DNA of 64,000 nt from an uncultured Dorea sp. (GTDB lineage: Bacteria > Bacillota > Clostridia > Lachnospirales > Lachnospiraceae), in assembly GCA_910584095.1 (NCBI GenBank), contig CAJTYU010000017.1, positions 1 through 64,000 of the forward strand, given 5' to 3'. Of the stretch, positions 52,322 through 60,685 are shown in pieces. Each line of letters starts with the position of its first letter. Positions within the stretch are counted from its first letter, which is position 1. A program made the translations under genes and the position numbers. A model generated the notes under the pieces. It was not told the DNA's origin, searched no databases, and saw nothing but the letters and a program-made list of their open reading frames with translations.

Positions 52322-53572
52322 ATGAGCACGACTCAAAAAAAGGTACATTATGGATGGGTTGTTATGGGATGCTGCTGTGTAATTATGTTTAGTACAGTTG
52401 GGATTATACCGAACTGTATGACTGTTTTTTTGGCAGGAGCTAATGCTGATACGGGAATTGATATGGTAAGCCTGTCTTTATATTTTACGTTTGTTACACT
52501 TACAATAGCCGTCTGCCAGCCAGTTTCCAGACTGTTGTTTGAAAGATACAATGCGAGGATTGTTGTGGCTTTTTTTGCTGCGCTTCCGGGTATTGGAACA
52601 GCACTGATGGCACTTTATAATAAGCCGGTATATTTTTGGATTTCTGGTATAATTAATGGTTTTGGACTTTCCCTTATTACATTTATTTTGGTTCCGACAT
52701 TGATGAATAAATGGTTTGTGACAAGAATTGGATTTGTTATGGGTATCTGCATGGCTTTTTCAAATATTGGCGGCGCAATTTGGGCTCCAGTTGCAGGAAA
52801 TCTTGTTGTAAATATGGGATGGCGGACAACAGTTGTGATTATGGGGATTCTGAGTATTTTTATATCCTGCCCAGTTGCCTTGATTGGTATTCGGAGAGAT
52901 CCGTTTGAAAAAAGTCTTCAGCCTTACGGAATTAATACGATACAGAAAGGCGATGAGGGGCAGAAAATTGAACTATCAGGGGACACCTTGAAAGAGTCTT
53001 TAAAAAGACCTTGGATTTATATGATTTTTATTATAGCAGCCGGTTTATTTTTTATTGCAAATTTCCAACCTCAGATTACACAGTATGCGGTATCTATTGG
53101 TTTTCCAATTAATAAAGGCGCAGCGGTATCATCTATGCTGATGATTGGCTCGATTATTGGAAAGGTTGCATTAGGAGCGATCAATGATAAAGCCGGACTG
53201 GGAGTGTCGGTTACGGTTGGTATTATATGCGGCATTATTGGCTCTATTCTCTTGATATCCTCAGGTGGTATGGCGACAATGGTGTTTGTAGGTGCCATGC
53301 TGTTTGGTATTGCTTTTGCATTAATGTCAATTGCATTGCCGCTTTATGTGCGTAAAGCAGCGGGTACGAAACATTTCGGTTCAGTTTATAGCGTTGTATC
53401 CAGCGTGGGAAATGCAGCCAGTGCGGTGTCGGGACCGATTTATGGCGCGATATATGAGGCAACTGGCTCTTATGCGACAAGTCTGGTTACTTGTGTGGTA
53501 TTTATGGCAGTAGTATTGGTTATGACATGGATTATTATTGCTGGAACAAAAAATCTTTGGAAAAATGCGTAA
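52322..53572 (+). CDS. MFS transporter, OxlT/monocarboxylate-like
   Basis: A 416-residue twelve-helix carrier. It begins VHYGWVVMGCCCVIMFS, typical of OxlT/MCT-like members, and has RIGFVMGICMAFSNIGGAIW in the fourth-fifth helix region. The central loop lies at about 195-225 and the second half starts RPWIYMIFIIAAGLFF. It most likely imports an organic acid or other small substrate for the reductase and dehydrogenase on either side, which is inferred from position. AGAGGTGG is ahead of the ATG. Confidence 0.88.
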   Translation: MSTTQKKVHYGWVVMGCCCVIMFSTVGIIPNCMTVFLAGANADTGIDMVSLSLYFTFVTLTIAVCQPVSRLLFERYNARIVVAFFAALPGIGTALMALYNKPVYFWISGIINGFGLSLITFILVPTLMNKWFVTRIGFVMGICMAFSNIGGAIWAPVAGNLVVNMGWRTTVVIMGILSIFISCPVALIGIRRDPFEKSLQPYGINTIQKGDEGQKIELSGDTLKESLKRPWIYMIFIIAAGLFFIANFQPQITQYAVSIGFPINKGAAVSSMLMIGSIIGKVALGAINDKAGLGVSVTVGIICGIIGSILLISSGGMATMVFVGAMLFGIAFALMSIALPLYVRKAAGTKHFGSVYSVVSSVGNAASAVSGPIYGAIYEATGSYATSLVTCVVFMAVVLVMTWIIIAGTKNLWKNA

Positions 53573-53624
53573 AAATAATAGAGCTAGTAAATTAGCGAAA
53601 AATGAATAAGGAGACAATAAAAGT

Positions 53625-54389
53625 ATGAAAAATTATTTTGATATTAAAGGTAAAAACGCCATTGTTACGGGAGCATCATCAGGAATTGGAGCGCAGTGGG
53701 CAAAGGCGCTTGCTTCGCAGGGAGCTAATGTGGCGATTGTAGCAAGAAGGGCGGAAAGGCTGGATGAAAATAAAAAATTTATTGAAAAAGAATATGGAGT
53801 AAAATGTATTGCTGTTCCGTGTGATATAACGGATGAAGAACAGATAAAGAATATGGCTGAGAAAGTATTGGAGGAGTTTGGAAATGTTGATATTCTGGTG
53901 AATAATGCCGGCGTTGTAATTAAAGGCGCATTCTTAGACCAGACGACGGAAGATTGGGATAAGGTATTAAATACCAATCTGAAAAGTATTTATCTAGTAA
54001 CAAAATATATAGTGCCTAATATGATTGAGAATAAATATGGAAAAATTATTAACACTTCATCAATCGGCGGGGTTGCAGCCAACAAGGGACAGGTGGGGTA
54101 TTATACTTCCAAAGCTGGCGTGATAAATCTTACACGTGCGCTGGCAGCAGAATTTGCGCCGTATGGAATTACTGTTAATGCGATTGGTCCGGGCGTATAT
54201 GATACAGAGATGACTCATGAACATCTTTCAGGAGAATTTGCAGAGCATATTGCCGCAAGTCTTCCTCTTGGAAAATGGGGAGATATAGATGATATGGATG
54301 GAATATTGATTTACTTTGCATCTGATGCATCAAAGTATTGTACTGGGCAGAATATTTTAATTGACGGTGGAAAGAGTTCAATGATTTAA
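53625..54389 (+). CDS. Short-chain dehydrogenase/reductase (classical SDR)
   Basis: A 254-residue NAD(P)-dependent dehydrogenase. TGASSGIG (cofactor), NNAGV, the catalytic Ser in NTSSIGG, YYTSKAG (Tyr and Lys) and the IGPGVYDTEMT loop are all present. It looks most like gluconate 5-dehydrogenase-type SDRs, a group whose names rarely predict substrates. With the Old Yellow Enzyme-type reductase it would reduce a carbonyl and an adjacent double bond of one compound. It follows the MFS gene at 52 bases, so the two are likely one transcript. Confidence 0.9.
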   Translation: MKNYFDIKGKNAIVTGASSGIGAQWAKALASQGANVAIVARRAERLDENKKFIEKEYGVKCIAVPCDITDEEQIKNMAEKVLEEFGNVDILVNNAGVVIKGAFLDQTTEDWDKVLNTNLKSIYLVTKYIVPNMIENKYGKIINTSSIGGVAANKGQVGYYTSKAGVINLTRALAAEFAPYGITVNAIGPGVYDTEMTHEHLSGEFAEHIAASLPLGKWGDIDDMDGILIYFASDASKYCTGQNILIDGGKSSMI

Positions 54390-54406
54390 GTATAGAAAAT
54401 TTATAT

Positions 54407-54443
54407 ACAAATTCCTTTATCCAGTGCGGGTAAAGGAATTTGT
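54407..54443. terminator. Terminator-like hairpin between convergent SDR and DUF554 genes
   Basis: A perfect 13-bp stem (ACAAATTCCTTTA, 54407-54419, with its complement at 54431-54443) and an 11-base loop. Position between convergent genes suggests it works both ways; T tracts are short. Confidence 0.55.
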
Positions 54444-54486
54444 CATATAGTGTATCTATAAGCTGTTTCTAGCGGATAGGTTTTCC

Positions 54487-55218
54487 TTATGAAAAAAGCG
54501 GGAGAAGTACTGTATGCCAGAATGAGCTAAAAGGCATTACCAAAATCATAGCCGGGAGCATGTCCGCAATCGGAAACATTTTGATCTTTGCAATACGGAA
54601 TCCGGTAGCTATCATCAGGATGCCGCCGCAGGCTTTAAAATCTGCGATCATATCCGGTGTGGTAAACGGAAATATCATTTTTGCGCACAGGAACAAGATT
54701 AAAAAGATAATAAACTGAGGCACAGCGATTATTGTGGTTACATAGCCGAGGCTGCAGGCGAAAACCAGCGCTGTAAATAAATCCAAGATAGACTTAGATA
54801 TGAGAATACTGTGGTCGCCAGTCATTCCAGAATCCAGACAGCCGTAGATGCCGGTTCCGCTTGCACAGAATAATACCAGTGCAGTGACTAGAAGAGCCTG
54901 AAATTCCTCTTCCGGCAAACTCCGGTTCATGTTTTTAAATAATCGATTGATGGGTTTTTCCAAAAGCAGTGCAGTCCGGTTGATTTTATCGCCCAAATGA
55001 ATCAAAAGACCGATACTGCTTCCTAAGACTACAGCAAAGATGACTGCCGGCATGTTTTTCATTAGGATGACAGAGCTGATTCCGATTCCCATAGAACATA
55101 CGCCGAATACTAAGTTCAATTCATTTTTAAATTTGTCAGGAAGCTTTTCCCCGGCTGCAGCTCCTATGATACCGCCGATTGCGACGGAAAGTACATTAAT
55201 CATTACGCCTATTGGCAT
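54487..55218 (-). CDS. DUF554 family membrane protein
   Basis: A 243-residue protein of six or seven hydrophobic segments: MPIGVMINVLSVAIGGIIGA at the start with the glycine-rich helix, LNLVFGVCSMGIGISSVI, then FCASGTGIYGCLDSGMTGDH in the loop, and GGILMIATGFRIAK near the end. These match the DUF554 (YdfK-like) proteins, of unknown transport role. GGGAGGG lies seven bases before the ATG. It is a single-gene unit. Confidence 0.85.
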   Translation of the reverse strand: MPIGVMINVLSVAIGGIIGAAAGEKLPDKFKNELNLVFGVCSMGIGISSVILMKNMPAVIFAVVLGSSIGLLIHLGDKINRTALLLEKPINRLFKNMNRSLPEEEFQALLVTALVLFCASGTGIYGCLDSGMTGDHSILISKSILDLFTALVFACSLGYVTTIIAVPQFIIFLILFLCAKMIFPFTTPDMIADFKACGGILMIATGFRIAKIKMFPIADMLPAMILVMPFSSFWHTVLLPLFS

Positions 55219-55454
55219 AAATATCCCTCCCTATATTATGCAGTAGAATAGATTTCATATGTATTCCCTGTTTTTTATTATATCGGAAAAGAAGCCGGGA
55301 ATCCAGTATTTTGTATATGGAGAAAGAGATTGGACTATGTTATACTAGGAAAGCAGATATTTTGAGACCTTTTCTAATACTGTTTGATGTTAAAGAATCA
55401 AAGGAAGTGTATATACACTGTGTAATTACATTGTTTTGCAAGGGGGAGAAAAAC

Positions 55455-56873
55455 ATGAAAAAACAGGAGCATATCATCAAAGAGGTATATCCGGGTTCCA
55501 TTGCTGAGGAAATGGAGATTGAGGCAGGAGATGTGCTGCTTGCAATTAATAATCAGGAAATAGAGGATGTATTTGATTATCGTTATTTGATAAAAGATGA
55601 ATATATCGAAGTATTAATCCGAAAAAAAGAAGGAGAGGAATGGCTTCTTGAGATAGAGAAGGAATATGAAGATGAGCTGGGGATTGAATTTGAGAATGGA
55701 TTGATGAGCGATTACCGCTCCTGTAGTAATAAATGCATTTTTTGTTTTATTGACCAGATGCCGCCGGGTATGCGTGAAACCTTGTATTTTAAGGATGATG
55801 ATTCCAGACTGTCGTTTCTTCAAGGCAATTACATTACGCTGACTAATATGAACGACAGGGATGTGGAGCGTATTATCCATATGCAGCTTGCACCTATCAA
55901 TATTTCTGTACAGACGACAAATCCAGAACTTCGATGCAAGATGCTCCATAACCGTTTTGCAGGTGAGAAGCTTAAATATATAGACGAATTTTTTGAAGGA
56001 CATGTAGAAATGAATGGGCAGATTGTGTGCTGCAAAGGTGTGAATGACGGGGCAGAGCTTGAGCGGAGCATCCGGGATTTATCCAGATACCTTCCCTTTA
56101 TGCGGAGTGTGTCTGTTGTTCCGGCAGGGCTGACTAGATACAGAGAGGGTCTATATCCGCTGGAATTGTACACAAAGAAAGAAGCGGAAGCGGTAATTGA
56201 TTTGATAGAAGGCTTTCAGAAGAGATTTTATGAAGAATACGGGCTTCATTTTATTCATGCCAGTGACGAATGGTATATAACGGCGGAACGTGATTTTCCA
56301 GAGGAGGAACGATATGACGGCTATATCCAGTTAGAGAACGGCGTGGGTATGATGCGTTTATTTATGGAAGAGTTTGAGGAGGCATTTGCAGAGTTTCAGA
56401 AGGATATAGAAGCTGCAGTGCGGGCGGATAACTATAAGAGGACGCTGACAATAGCAACCGGCAGGCTTGCGTATACGGCTGTTTCTGATTTTTCAAACCG
56501 TATGATGGAGATGTTTCCCAATATGACGATCCGTGTGTATGCAATCCGCAATGATTTTTTTGGGGAAATGATCACAGTATCTGGATTGATAACCGGACAG
56601 GATTTGGTAAATCAATTGCTGGAATATCAGAAGCAGGGCGTGGATTTAGGAGACGCATTGATCATTCCATCCAATATGCTGAGGACAGGAGAGCAGGTGT
56701 TTTTGGATGATATGACGATGCAGGAGGCCGGAGAGAGATTAGGGATGAAGCTTGTTCCCGCAGAGGCGGGGGGAAGGGATTTTATTAAGGCTATTTTGAA
56801 TGAAGACTATTGTATGGGAAGGGAAAATGACGAATTTGCGTATGTGAAGGGATACCCGGGAAAATGGAATTAA
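55455..56873 (+). CDS. DUF512 radical SAM protein with PDZ domain
   Basis: A 472-residue protein: N-terminal PDZ-like domain (IIKEVYPGSIAEEMEIEAGD, to about 75), radical SAM cluster motif C90-x3-C94-x2-C97 (CSNKCIFC), a barrel domain, and the C-terminal DUF512 region (from about 270, YGLHFIHASDEWYI and the final MLRTGEQVFLDDMT). It belongs to a conserved clostridial family of unknown reaction. ATG 55455 is preferred because AGGGGGAG precedes it; the frame is open 144 bases further upstream without a ribosome site. Confidence 0.9.
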   Translation: MKKQEHIIKEVYPGSIAEEMEIEAGDVLLAINNQEIEDVFDYRYLIKDEYIEVLIRKKEGEEWLLEIEKEYEDELGIEFENGLMSDYRSCSNKCIFCFIDQMPPGMRETLYFKDDDSRLSFLQGNYITLTNMNDRDVERIIHMQLAPINISVQTTNPELRCKMLHNRFAGEKLKYIDEFFEGHVEMNGQIVCCKGVNDGAELERSIRDLSRYLPFMRSVSVVPAGLTRYREGLYPLELYTKKEAEAVIDLIEGFQKRFYEEYGLHFIHASDEWYITAERDFPEEERYDGYIQLENGVGMMRLFMEEFEEAFAEFQKDIEAAVRADNYKRTLTIATGRLAYTAVSDFSNRMMEMFPNMTIRVYAIRNDFFGEMITVSGLITGQDLVNQLLEYQKQGVDLGDALIIPSNMLRTGEQVFLDDMTMQEAGERLGMKLVPAEAGGRDFIKAILNEDYCMGRENDEFAYVKGYPGKWN

Positions 56874-56930
56874 AGAAGTCTGAAAAATATGCCGCGCGGG
56901 CTTTGAAAGCAAAGAATTCGCAGGATTGCA

Positions 56931-56971
56931 GTAAAGTGTGCACAATCATAAATAACTGGTGCACACTTTAC
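56931..56971. terminator. Bidirectional terminator between DUF512 and hydF genes
   Basis: A perfect 13-bp inverted repeat: GTAAAGTGTGCAC at 56931-56943 with its complement at 56959-56971, 15-base loop. It lies midway between convergent genes. Confidence 0.65.
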
Positions 56972-57028
56972 CATATAAGTTGTCATATATTTGAAAACAG
57001 TGCGCAGAAGATTCGTCAGGATATGCGG

Positions 57029-58249
57029 TTAGATTCCTGAGAATACCGCAATACTTCGTTCTAGGATTCCATGCATATATGCGATGGCGGTACCATAATT
57101 GGTTATCGGAACTGCGGCATCTTCCGCACATTTCAGACGGTATTTCATTTCCCGTTCATTTAAGGTGCATCCGCCGCAATGGATAATCAGCTTATAATCA
57201 TCAAGCGCCGCTGGAAATTCTGTGCCGCTGGTGAATTGGAAATCAAGCGTCTTTCCGGTGTGTTTTTTAATCCATTCAGGGAGTTTTACTGTTCCGATAT
57301 CATCACACTGGCGGTGATGGGTGCATCCTTCTGAAATAAGCACTTTGTCGCCGTCTTTTAGGTTGTCTAAAGCACGTGCGCCTTTTACCAAAGTTTTTAA
57401 GTTTCCTTTATATTTTGCAAATAAAATAGAGAAGGAGGTTAAGGGAATGTCTGCCGGAGTCTCTGCGGCAACTTTCTTAAAAGCCTGACTGTCGGTGATA
57501 ACAAGGGCTGGCTTTCGCCCAAGGGATTTCAGCGTTTCTTTCAGGCAGGTTTCCTTTACCACGATGGATATAGCATCTGATTCAAGAATGTCCCTTATAG
57601 TCTGCTGCTGGGGAAGAATCAGACGTCCTTTTGGCGCGGCTTTGTCAATGGGAACAACCAGAATGATTAAGTCGGATGGATGAATCAAATCGCCGACAAG
57701 TCGGTGTTTTGGATCTTCGGCGGGGACAAGAGAAGCAATTAATTCTTTGAGTTCAAAGATATTCTGTTTCGTTTCGGCGCTGACCCATATACTGTGTTTT
57801 TCGTCAATCCGGCAGTCGTGCAGAAATTTATTGTCCTTATCGGTGTCTGGCTGTATTAAGTCGGCCTTGTTGAAAATAACGGCATAAGGTATATTCTTTT
57901 TCTGAATACGTTCAAGGATCTGGCGGTCTTCCGTGGTGATGCCAATGCTTCCGTCCACTACGAGGAGTGCGATGTCAGATTTATTCAGCATCTGATGAGC
58001 TTTCTGAATGCGGAGAGCGCCAAGTTCTCCTTCGTCGTCAAGGCCGGGAGTATCTATTATTACGACCGGACCAAGAGGAAGCAGCTCCATGGCTTTTAAA
58101 ACAGGGTCGGTGGTGGTTCCTTGTACGTCAGAGACGATCGCAAGATTCTGTCCTGTCAGGGCGTTTATAATGCTGGATTTACCCGCGTTTCTTTTGCCAA
58201 AGATGCCAATGTGTATACGTTCCCCGGATGGGGTATGATTCATGCTCAT
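57029..58249 (-). CDS. hydF: [FeFe]-hydrogenase H-cluster maturation GTPase HydF
   Basis: A 406-residue scaffold protein on which the diiron subcluster of [FeFe] hydrogenase is built. GTPase motifs: GKRNAGKSS (18-26), TTTDP, DTPGLDDEGE and NKADL. The C-terminal cluster-binding cysteines occur as CTHH and, 50-odd residues on, CGGC. ATG 58249 has AGGAGG eight bases upstream; the TTG two codons earlier is less likely. hydE and hydG are not in the window. Presence of HydF indicates a hydrogen-producing or hydrogen-using anaerobe. Confidence 0.93.
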   Translation of the reverse strand: MSMNHTPSGERIHIGIFGKRNAGKSSIINALTGQNLAIVSDVQGTTTDPVLKAMELLPLGPVVIIDTPGLDDEGELGALRIQKAHQMLNKSDIALLVVDGSIGITTEDRQILERIQKKNIPYAVIFNKADLIQPDTDKDNKFLHDCRIDEKHSIWVSAETKQNIFELKELIASLVPAEDPKHRLVGDLIHPSDLIILVVPIDKAAPKGRLILPQQQTIRDILESDAISIVVKETCLKETLKSLGRKPALVITDSQAFKKVAAETPADIPLTSFSILFAKYKGNLKTLVKGARALDNLKDGDKVLISEGCTHHRQCDDIGTVKLPEWIKKHTGKTLDFQFTSGTEFPAALDDYKLIIHCGGCTLNEREMKYRLKCAEDAAVPITNYGTAIAYMHGILERSIAVFSGI

Positions 58250-58285
58250 AGTCAAATCCTCCTGAACTGTAATTATTTTAAACTT

Positions 58286-58314
58286 ATGCTAGCACGAATT
58301 TCTGAAAGATGCAA
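58286..58314 (-). promoter_or_regulatory. Predicted promoter of hydF
   Basis: On the minus strand TTGCAT (58314-58309), a 17-base spacer and TAGCAT (58291-58286) with TGC ahead of it stand 37 bases before hydF. Confidence 0.55.
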
Positions 58315-58343
58315 ACATGACATTGTTGGATAAATAGTTATCA

Positions 58344-58372
58344 TTGTAACTATTCTGGATGCATGTTATGCT
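58344..58372 (+). promoter_or_regulatory. Predicted promoter with overlapping inverted repeat
   Basis: TTGTAA (58344-58349), 17 bases and TATGCT (58367-58372). An 8-bp inverted repeat, AATAGTTA (58333-58340) and TAACTATT (58347-58354), covers the -35 box and could be a repressor site. The first reading frame downstream is the broken VOC gene, so the promoter may now serve the ACT gene. The rest of the 467-base gap before the ACT gene holds only that pseudogene. Confidence 0.45.
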
Positions 58373-58496
58373 ATACAGCAGAGGAACCTGTATAGAAAGA
58401 AGCAGATGCATGCACAGCTTATAGAGCAAGATGAATAATTTGATAAGGCGTATTAAGGAGTAAAGCATCGGCAGTAAAAATCAGAAGGATACGGGT

Positions 58497-58677
58497 ATGT
58501 TTCGATACGTTCATATGAATATTATTGCTAAAGATAGTAAAAAATTGATTTCTTTTTATAAAAAGGTGTTTCAATGTAAGAGTATTGATGAAACTTTCCT
58601 ATGATGAAATGGTTATGGCAGAGTTGGCAATAAATTCTAGCCGGATTTCATTATTTGTAAGAAACAAGAGAGAGTGA
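58497..58677 (+). pseudogene. Decayed VOC/glyoxalase-like gene
   Basis: ATG 58497 opens MFRYVHMNIIAKDSKKLISF then YKKVFQC, the first strand and helix of a VOC domain, and stops at 58602-58604. A shifted frame then gives MAELAINSSRISLFVRN before TGA 58675-58677. At about 60 residues, with the middle of the domain missing, this is a remnant. Confidence 0.6.
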
Positions 58678-58716
58678 GTATCTTATGCGATTGACGATCT
58701 GAGTTTGGAGGAAGCG

Positions 58717-59082
58717 GTGAAATTAGAAAAAATAACCTATAGTTTAACGATTTGTAAAGTTGCATCAGAATTTGATGTTGACTTGAATAAGGAGTTTTAT
58801 TTTATCGGTAAAACCGATGAGGAATATTCCGTTGTGTGCATCACAGAGGATGCGCCGGCGAATGCGATTGAGCGGGAGGACGGGTGGAAAGGCTTTAGGA
58901 TACAGGGGATTCTGGATTTTTCAATGGTTGGCATCCTTGCTGAATTATCTGGTATTCTTGCAGAAAATAAGATTGGAATATTTGTTGTATCAACTTTTAA
59001 TACAGATTATATTCTTGTGAAAGAAGAAAATTTTGACAGGGCTCTGGAAGCATTGGCTTCAGCGGGCTATGAGATATTTTAA
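58717..59082 (+). CDS. ACT domain protein
   Basis: A 121-residue cytoplasmic protein of the two-ACT, CASTOR-like kind: LEKITYSLTICKVASEF begins the first half, and SMVGILAELSGILAENKIG with FVVSTFNTDYILVKEENF is a typical second ACT unit that binds small ligands such as amino acids. The start is GTG 58717 after GGAGG; TTG 58705 upstream overlaps that site. Function unknown. Confidence 0.8.
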   Translation: MKLEKITYSLTICKVASEFDVDLNKEFYFIGKTDEEYSVVCITEDAPANAIEREDGWKGFRIQGILDFSMVGILAELSGILAENKIGIFVVSTFNTDYILVKEENFDRALEALASAGYEIF

Positions 59083-59354
59083 ACAGTCCGCAGTACTTAT
59101 CTGATTGCTAAAAGGCGAAACGGAGAAGCTATAAGACGTAAATCGCCAATATGTCACGGCCGGACAGGGCTGCGCTGATGGAAAAAGTGGATATGAAAAA
59201 GATAAGTGAGGCTGGAAAGATGGAATTTTGGAAATTCTACGAATTGATTTCAGATTTCTACTATTGGTTGCACAGGTGTACAGGAGGCTATATGGAACGC
59301 AATTTAGGTTTTTGGTATTGTTTAGATATCAAAAACAAGGAGGTATAGAATATT

Positions 59355-59822
59355 ATGGATTTTTCAGAAAAATTATTAACATTGCGGAAGGCTAACGACC
59401 TGACACAAGAGCAGCTTGCTGAAAAACTTGACGTTTCAAGACAGTCCATTTCAAAATGGGAAAGTGGACAGGCAATTCCTGAACTGGAAAAGATAGTGGC
59501 AATGAGTGCGGTCTTTAACGTTACAACTGATTATCTGTTAAAGTCATCAGAGATAGATGATCTGTCAGTAAAAACTGAAATGTTAGAAAAACAGCAACAG
59601 ATGATGCTGGGACAGGAGCAAAAACAGCGACAGATTTTTGGCTGTGTAATGTATTCTGTTGTGGTATATCTGGTATTCGCTGCAGTATGTTTTATCGAAC
59701 GTTTTTTCCTTTTTGAGTTTAATGTATTAGGTGGCAAAGAGATTCTTTTCGCAGAATTTCTTATAGCAACGGCCATAGTAGTTTTTATATGTGTAAAGAA
59801 ACTCGGTAAAAAGCGAGAGTAG
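59355..59822 (+). CDS. XRE-family HTH protein with C-terminal membrane helices
   Basis: A 155-residue protein with an N-terminal helix-turn-helix (LRKANDLTQEQLAEKLDVSR, then QSISKWESGQAIPELEK), a short glutamine-rich linker (EKQQQMMLGQEQKQRQ) and two hydrophobic helices at about 98-118 and 130-148. Membrane-tied XRE regulators of this type are common in Firmicutes, and their signals are mostly unknown. AAGGAGG sits before the ATG. The 272 bases ahead of it hold one short frame (59151-59348) with no recognisable content. Confidence 0.85.
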   Translation: MDFSEKLLTLRKANDLTQEQLAEKLDVSRQSISKWESGQAIPELEKIVAMSAVFNVTTDYLLKSSEIDDLSVKTEMLEKQQQMMLGQEQKQRQIFGCVMYSVVVYLVFAAVCFIERFFLFEFNVLGGKEILFAEFLIATAIVVFICVKKLGKKRE

Positions 59823-60012
59823 AAGTTTGACAGGAGATAAATTTGATAAGATAATGGTAAGGCGCTCTGCTTTGGCGGGGCGTTATTTGTTACATAGATA
59901 GACTTCATTGCGATAAAGCGATATAATGATTTCATCACGCAAGAACTAACCAGACAGATCAATTAAGTTATAAAATGTGATGGCTCAGTTTATATTTGGG
60001 AGATAGGATAGT

Positions 60013-60606
60013 ATGGATACTTTTTCAGAAAAAAGTTTATTGTCATTGGGTGACTATTATGTATATAGGTTGATTGATCCAAGAACAAATCAAATAATTT
60101 ACATTGGCAAAGGTACCGGCAACAGAGTGTTTGAACATGAAGAGGCGGCATTGATTAATGCGTTTACCTACGTGGGCTTAAAAATATCGTATCAGGACAT
60201 CATTCTTCAGAGGCTTTATCGGTAGAAGATTTTGAAAAAAATATATGGTGCGGAGGAACTTCGTGAAGAAGATATTAAGCATAAAATACTTGTTATTAAA
60301 ATTAATAAGTTGTATCGAAGAAATATGCCTGATAATGAACTTTATGATTCTGTGCGCGGTGTGTGGCGGGCATCAATGAATAACGTTCAGTCCGCCGCGT
60401 ATGTTTTCGGCGTGTATAATTCCTTGATTGTTGCGGTTTATAAGCCTACACGATGGTATAAATGCAAAAAGGCACCGAAGAAGCGTCCAAGACAAGATGA
60501 GATTTTGACACCGAAGACAGAAAATCGTATTTTCTTTGTGGATGAAGGTTTTGAAAAAGGATATCCACATGATAAAAAAGAGGTTTTCTATTTTGGAAAT
60601 CGATAG
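60013..60606 (+). pseudogene. GIY-YIG (LEM-3-like) nuclease gene, broken by deletion and frameshift
   Basis: The first frame reads YYVYRLIDPRTNQIIYIGKG then TGNRVFEH, the GIY-YIG core. EEAALINAF follows at once, whereas intact relatives, as I recall them, have several tens of residues between these motifs, so an in-frame deletion is inferred. Then a run of five A (near 60179-60184) has lost one base: restoring it gives GLKNIVSGHHSSEALSVEDF joined to EKIYGAEELR, continuing the second frame (to 60606) in register. The second half holds NKLYRRN, LYDSVRGVWR and the C-terminal domain of this family. Confidence 0.75.
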
Positions 60607-60685
60607 CGGGATTAAAATTGAATCAAGGCGCACAAAATCCAATTACATATTTGAATCCCAAATCATAAAAAGGAGGTGTACCACA

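Noticed and set aside
48796..54389. Bile-acid 7-dehydroxylation (bai) operon
   Set aside because: Only the reductase resembles BaiCD/BaiH; no CoA ligase, CoA transferase or 7-dehydratase genes are present and the SDR is not clearly BaiA-like.
59151..59348. 65-residue reading frame between the ACT and HTH genes
   Set aside because: No ribosome site of note, no recognisable domain, and length is within chance expectation.
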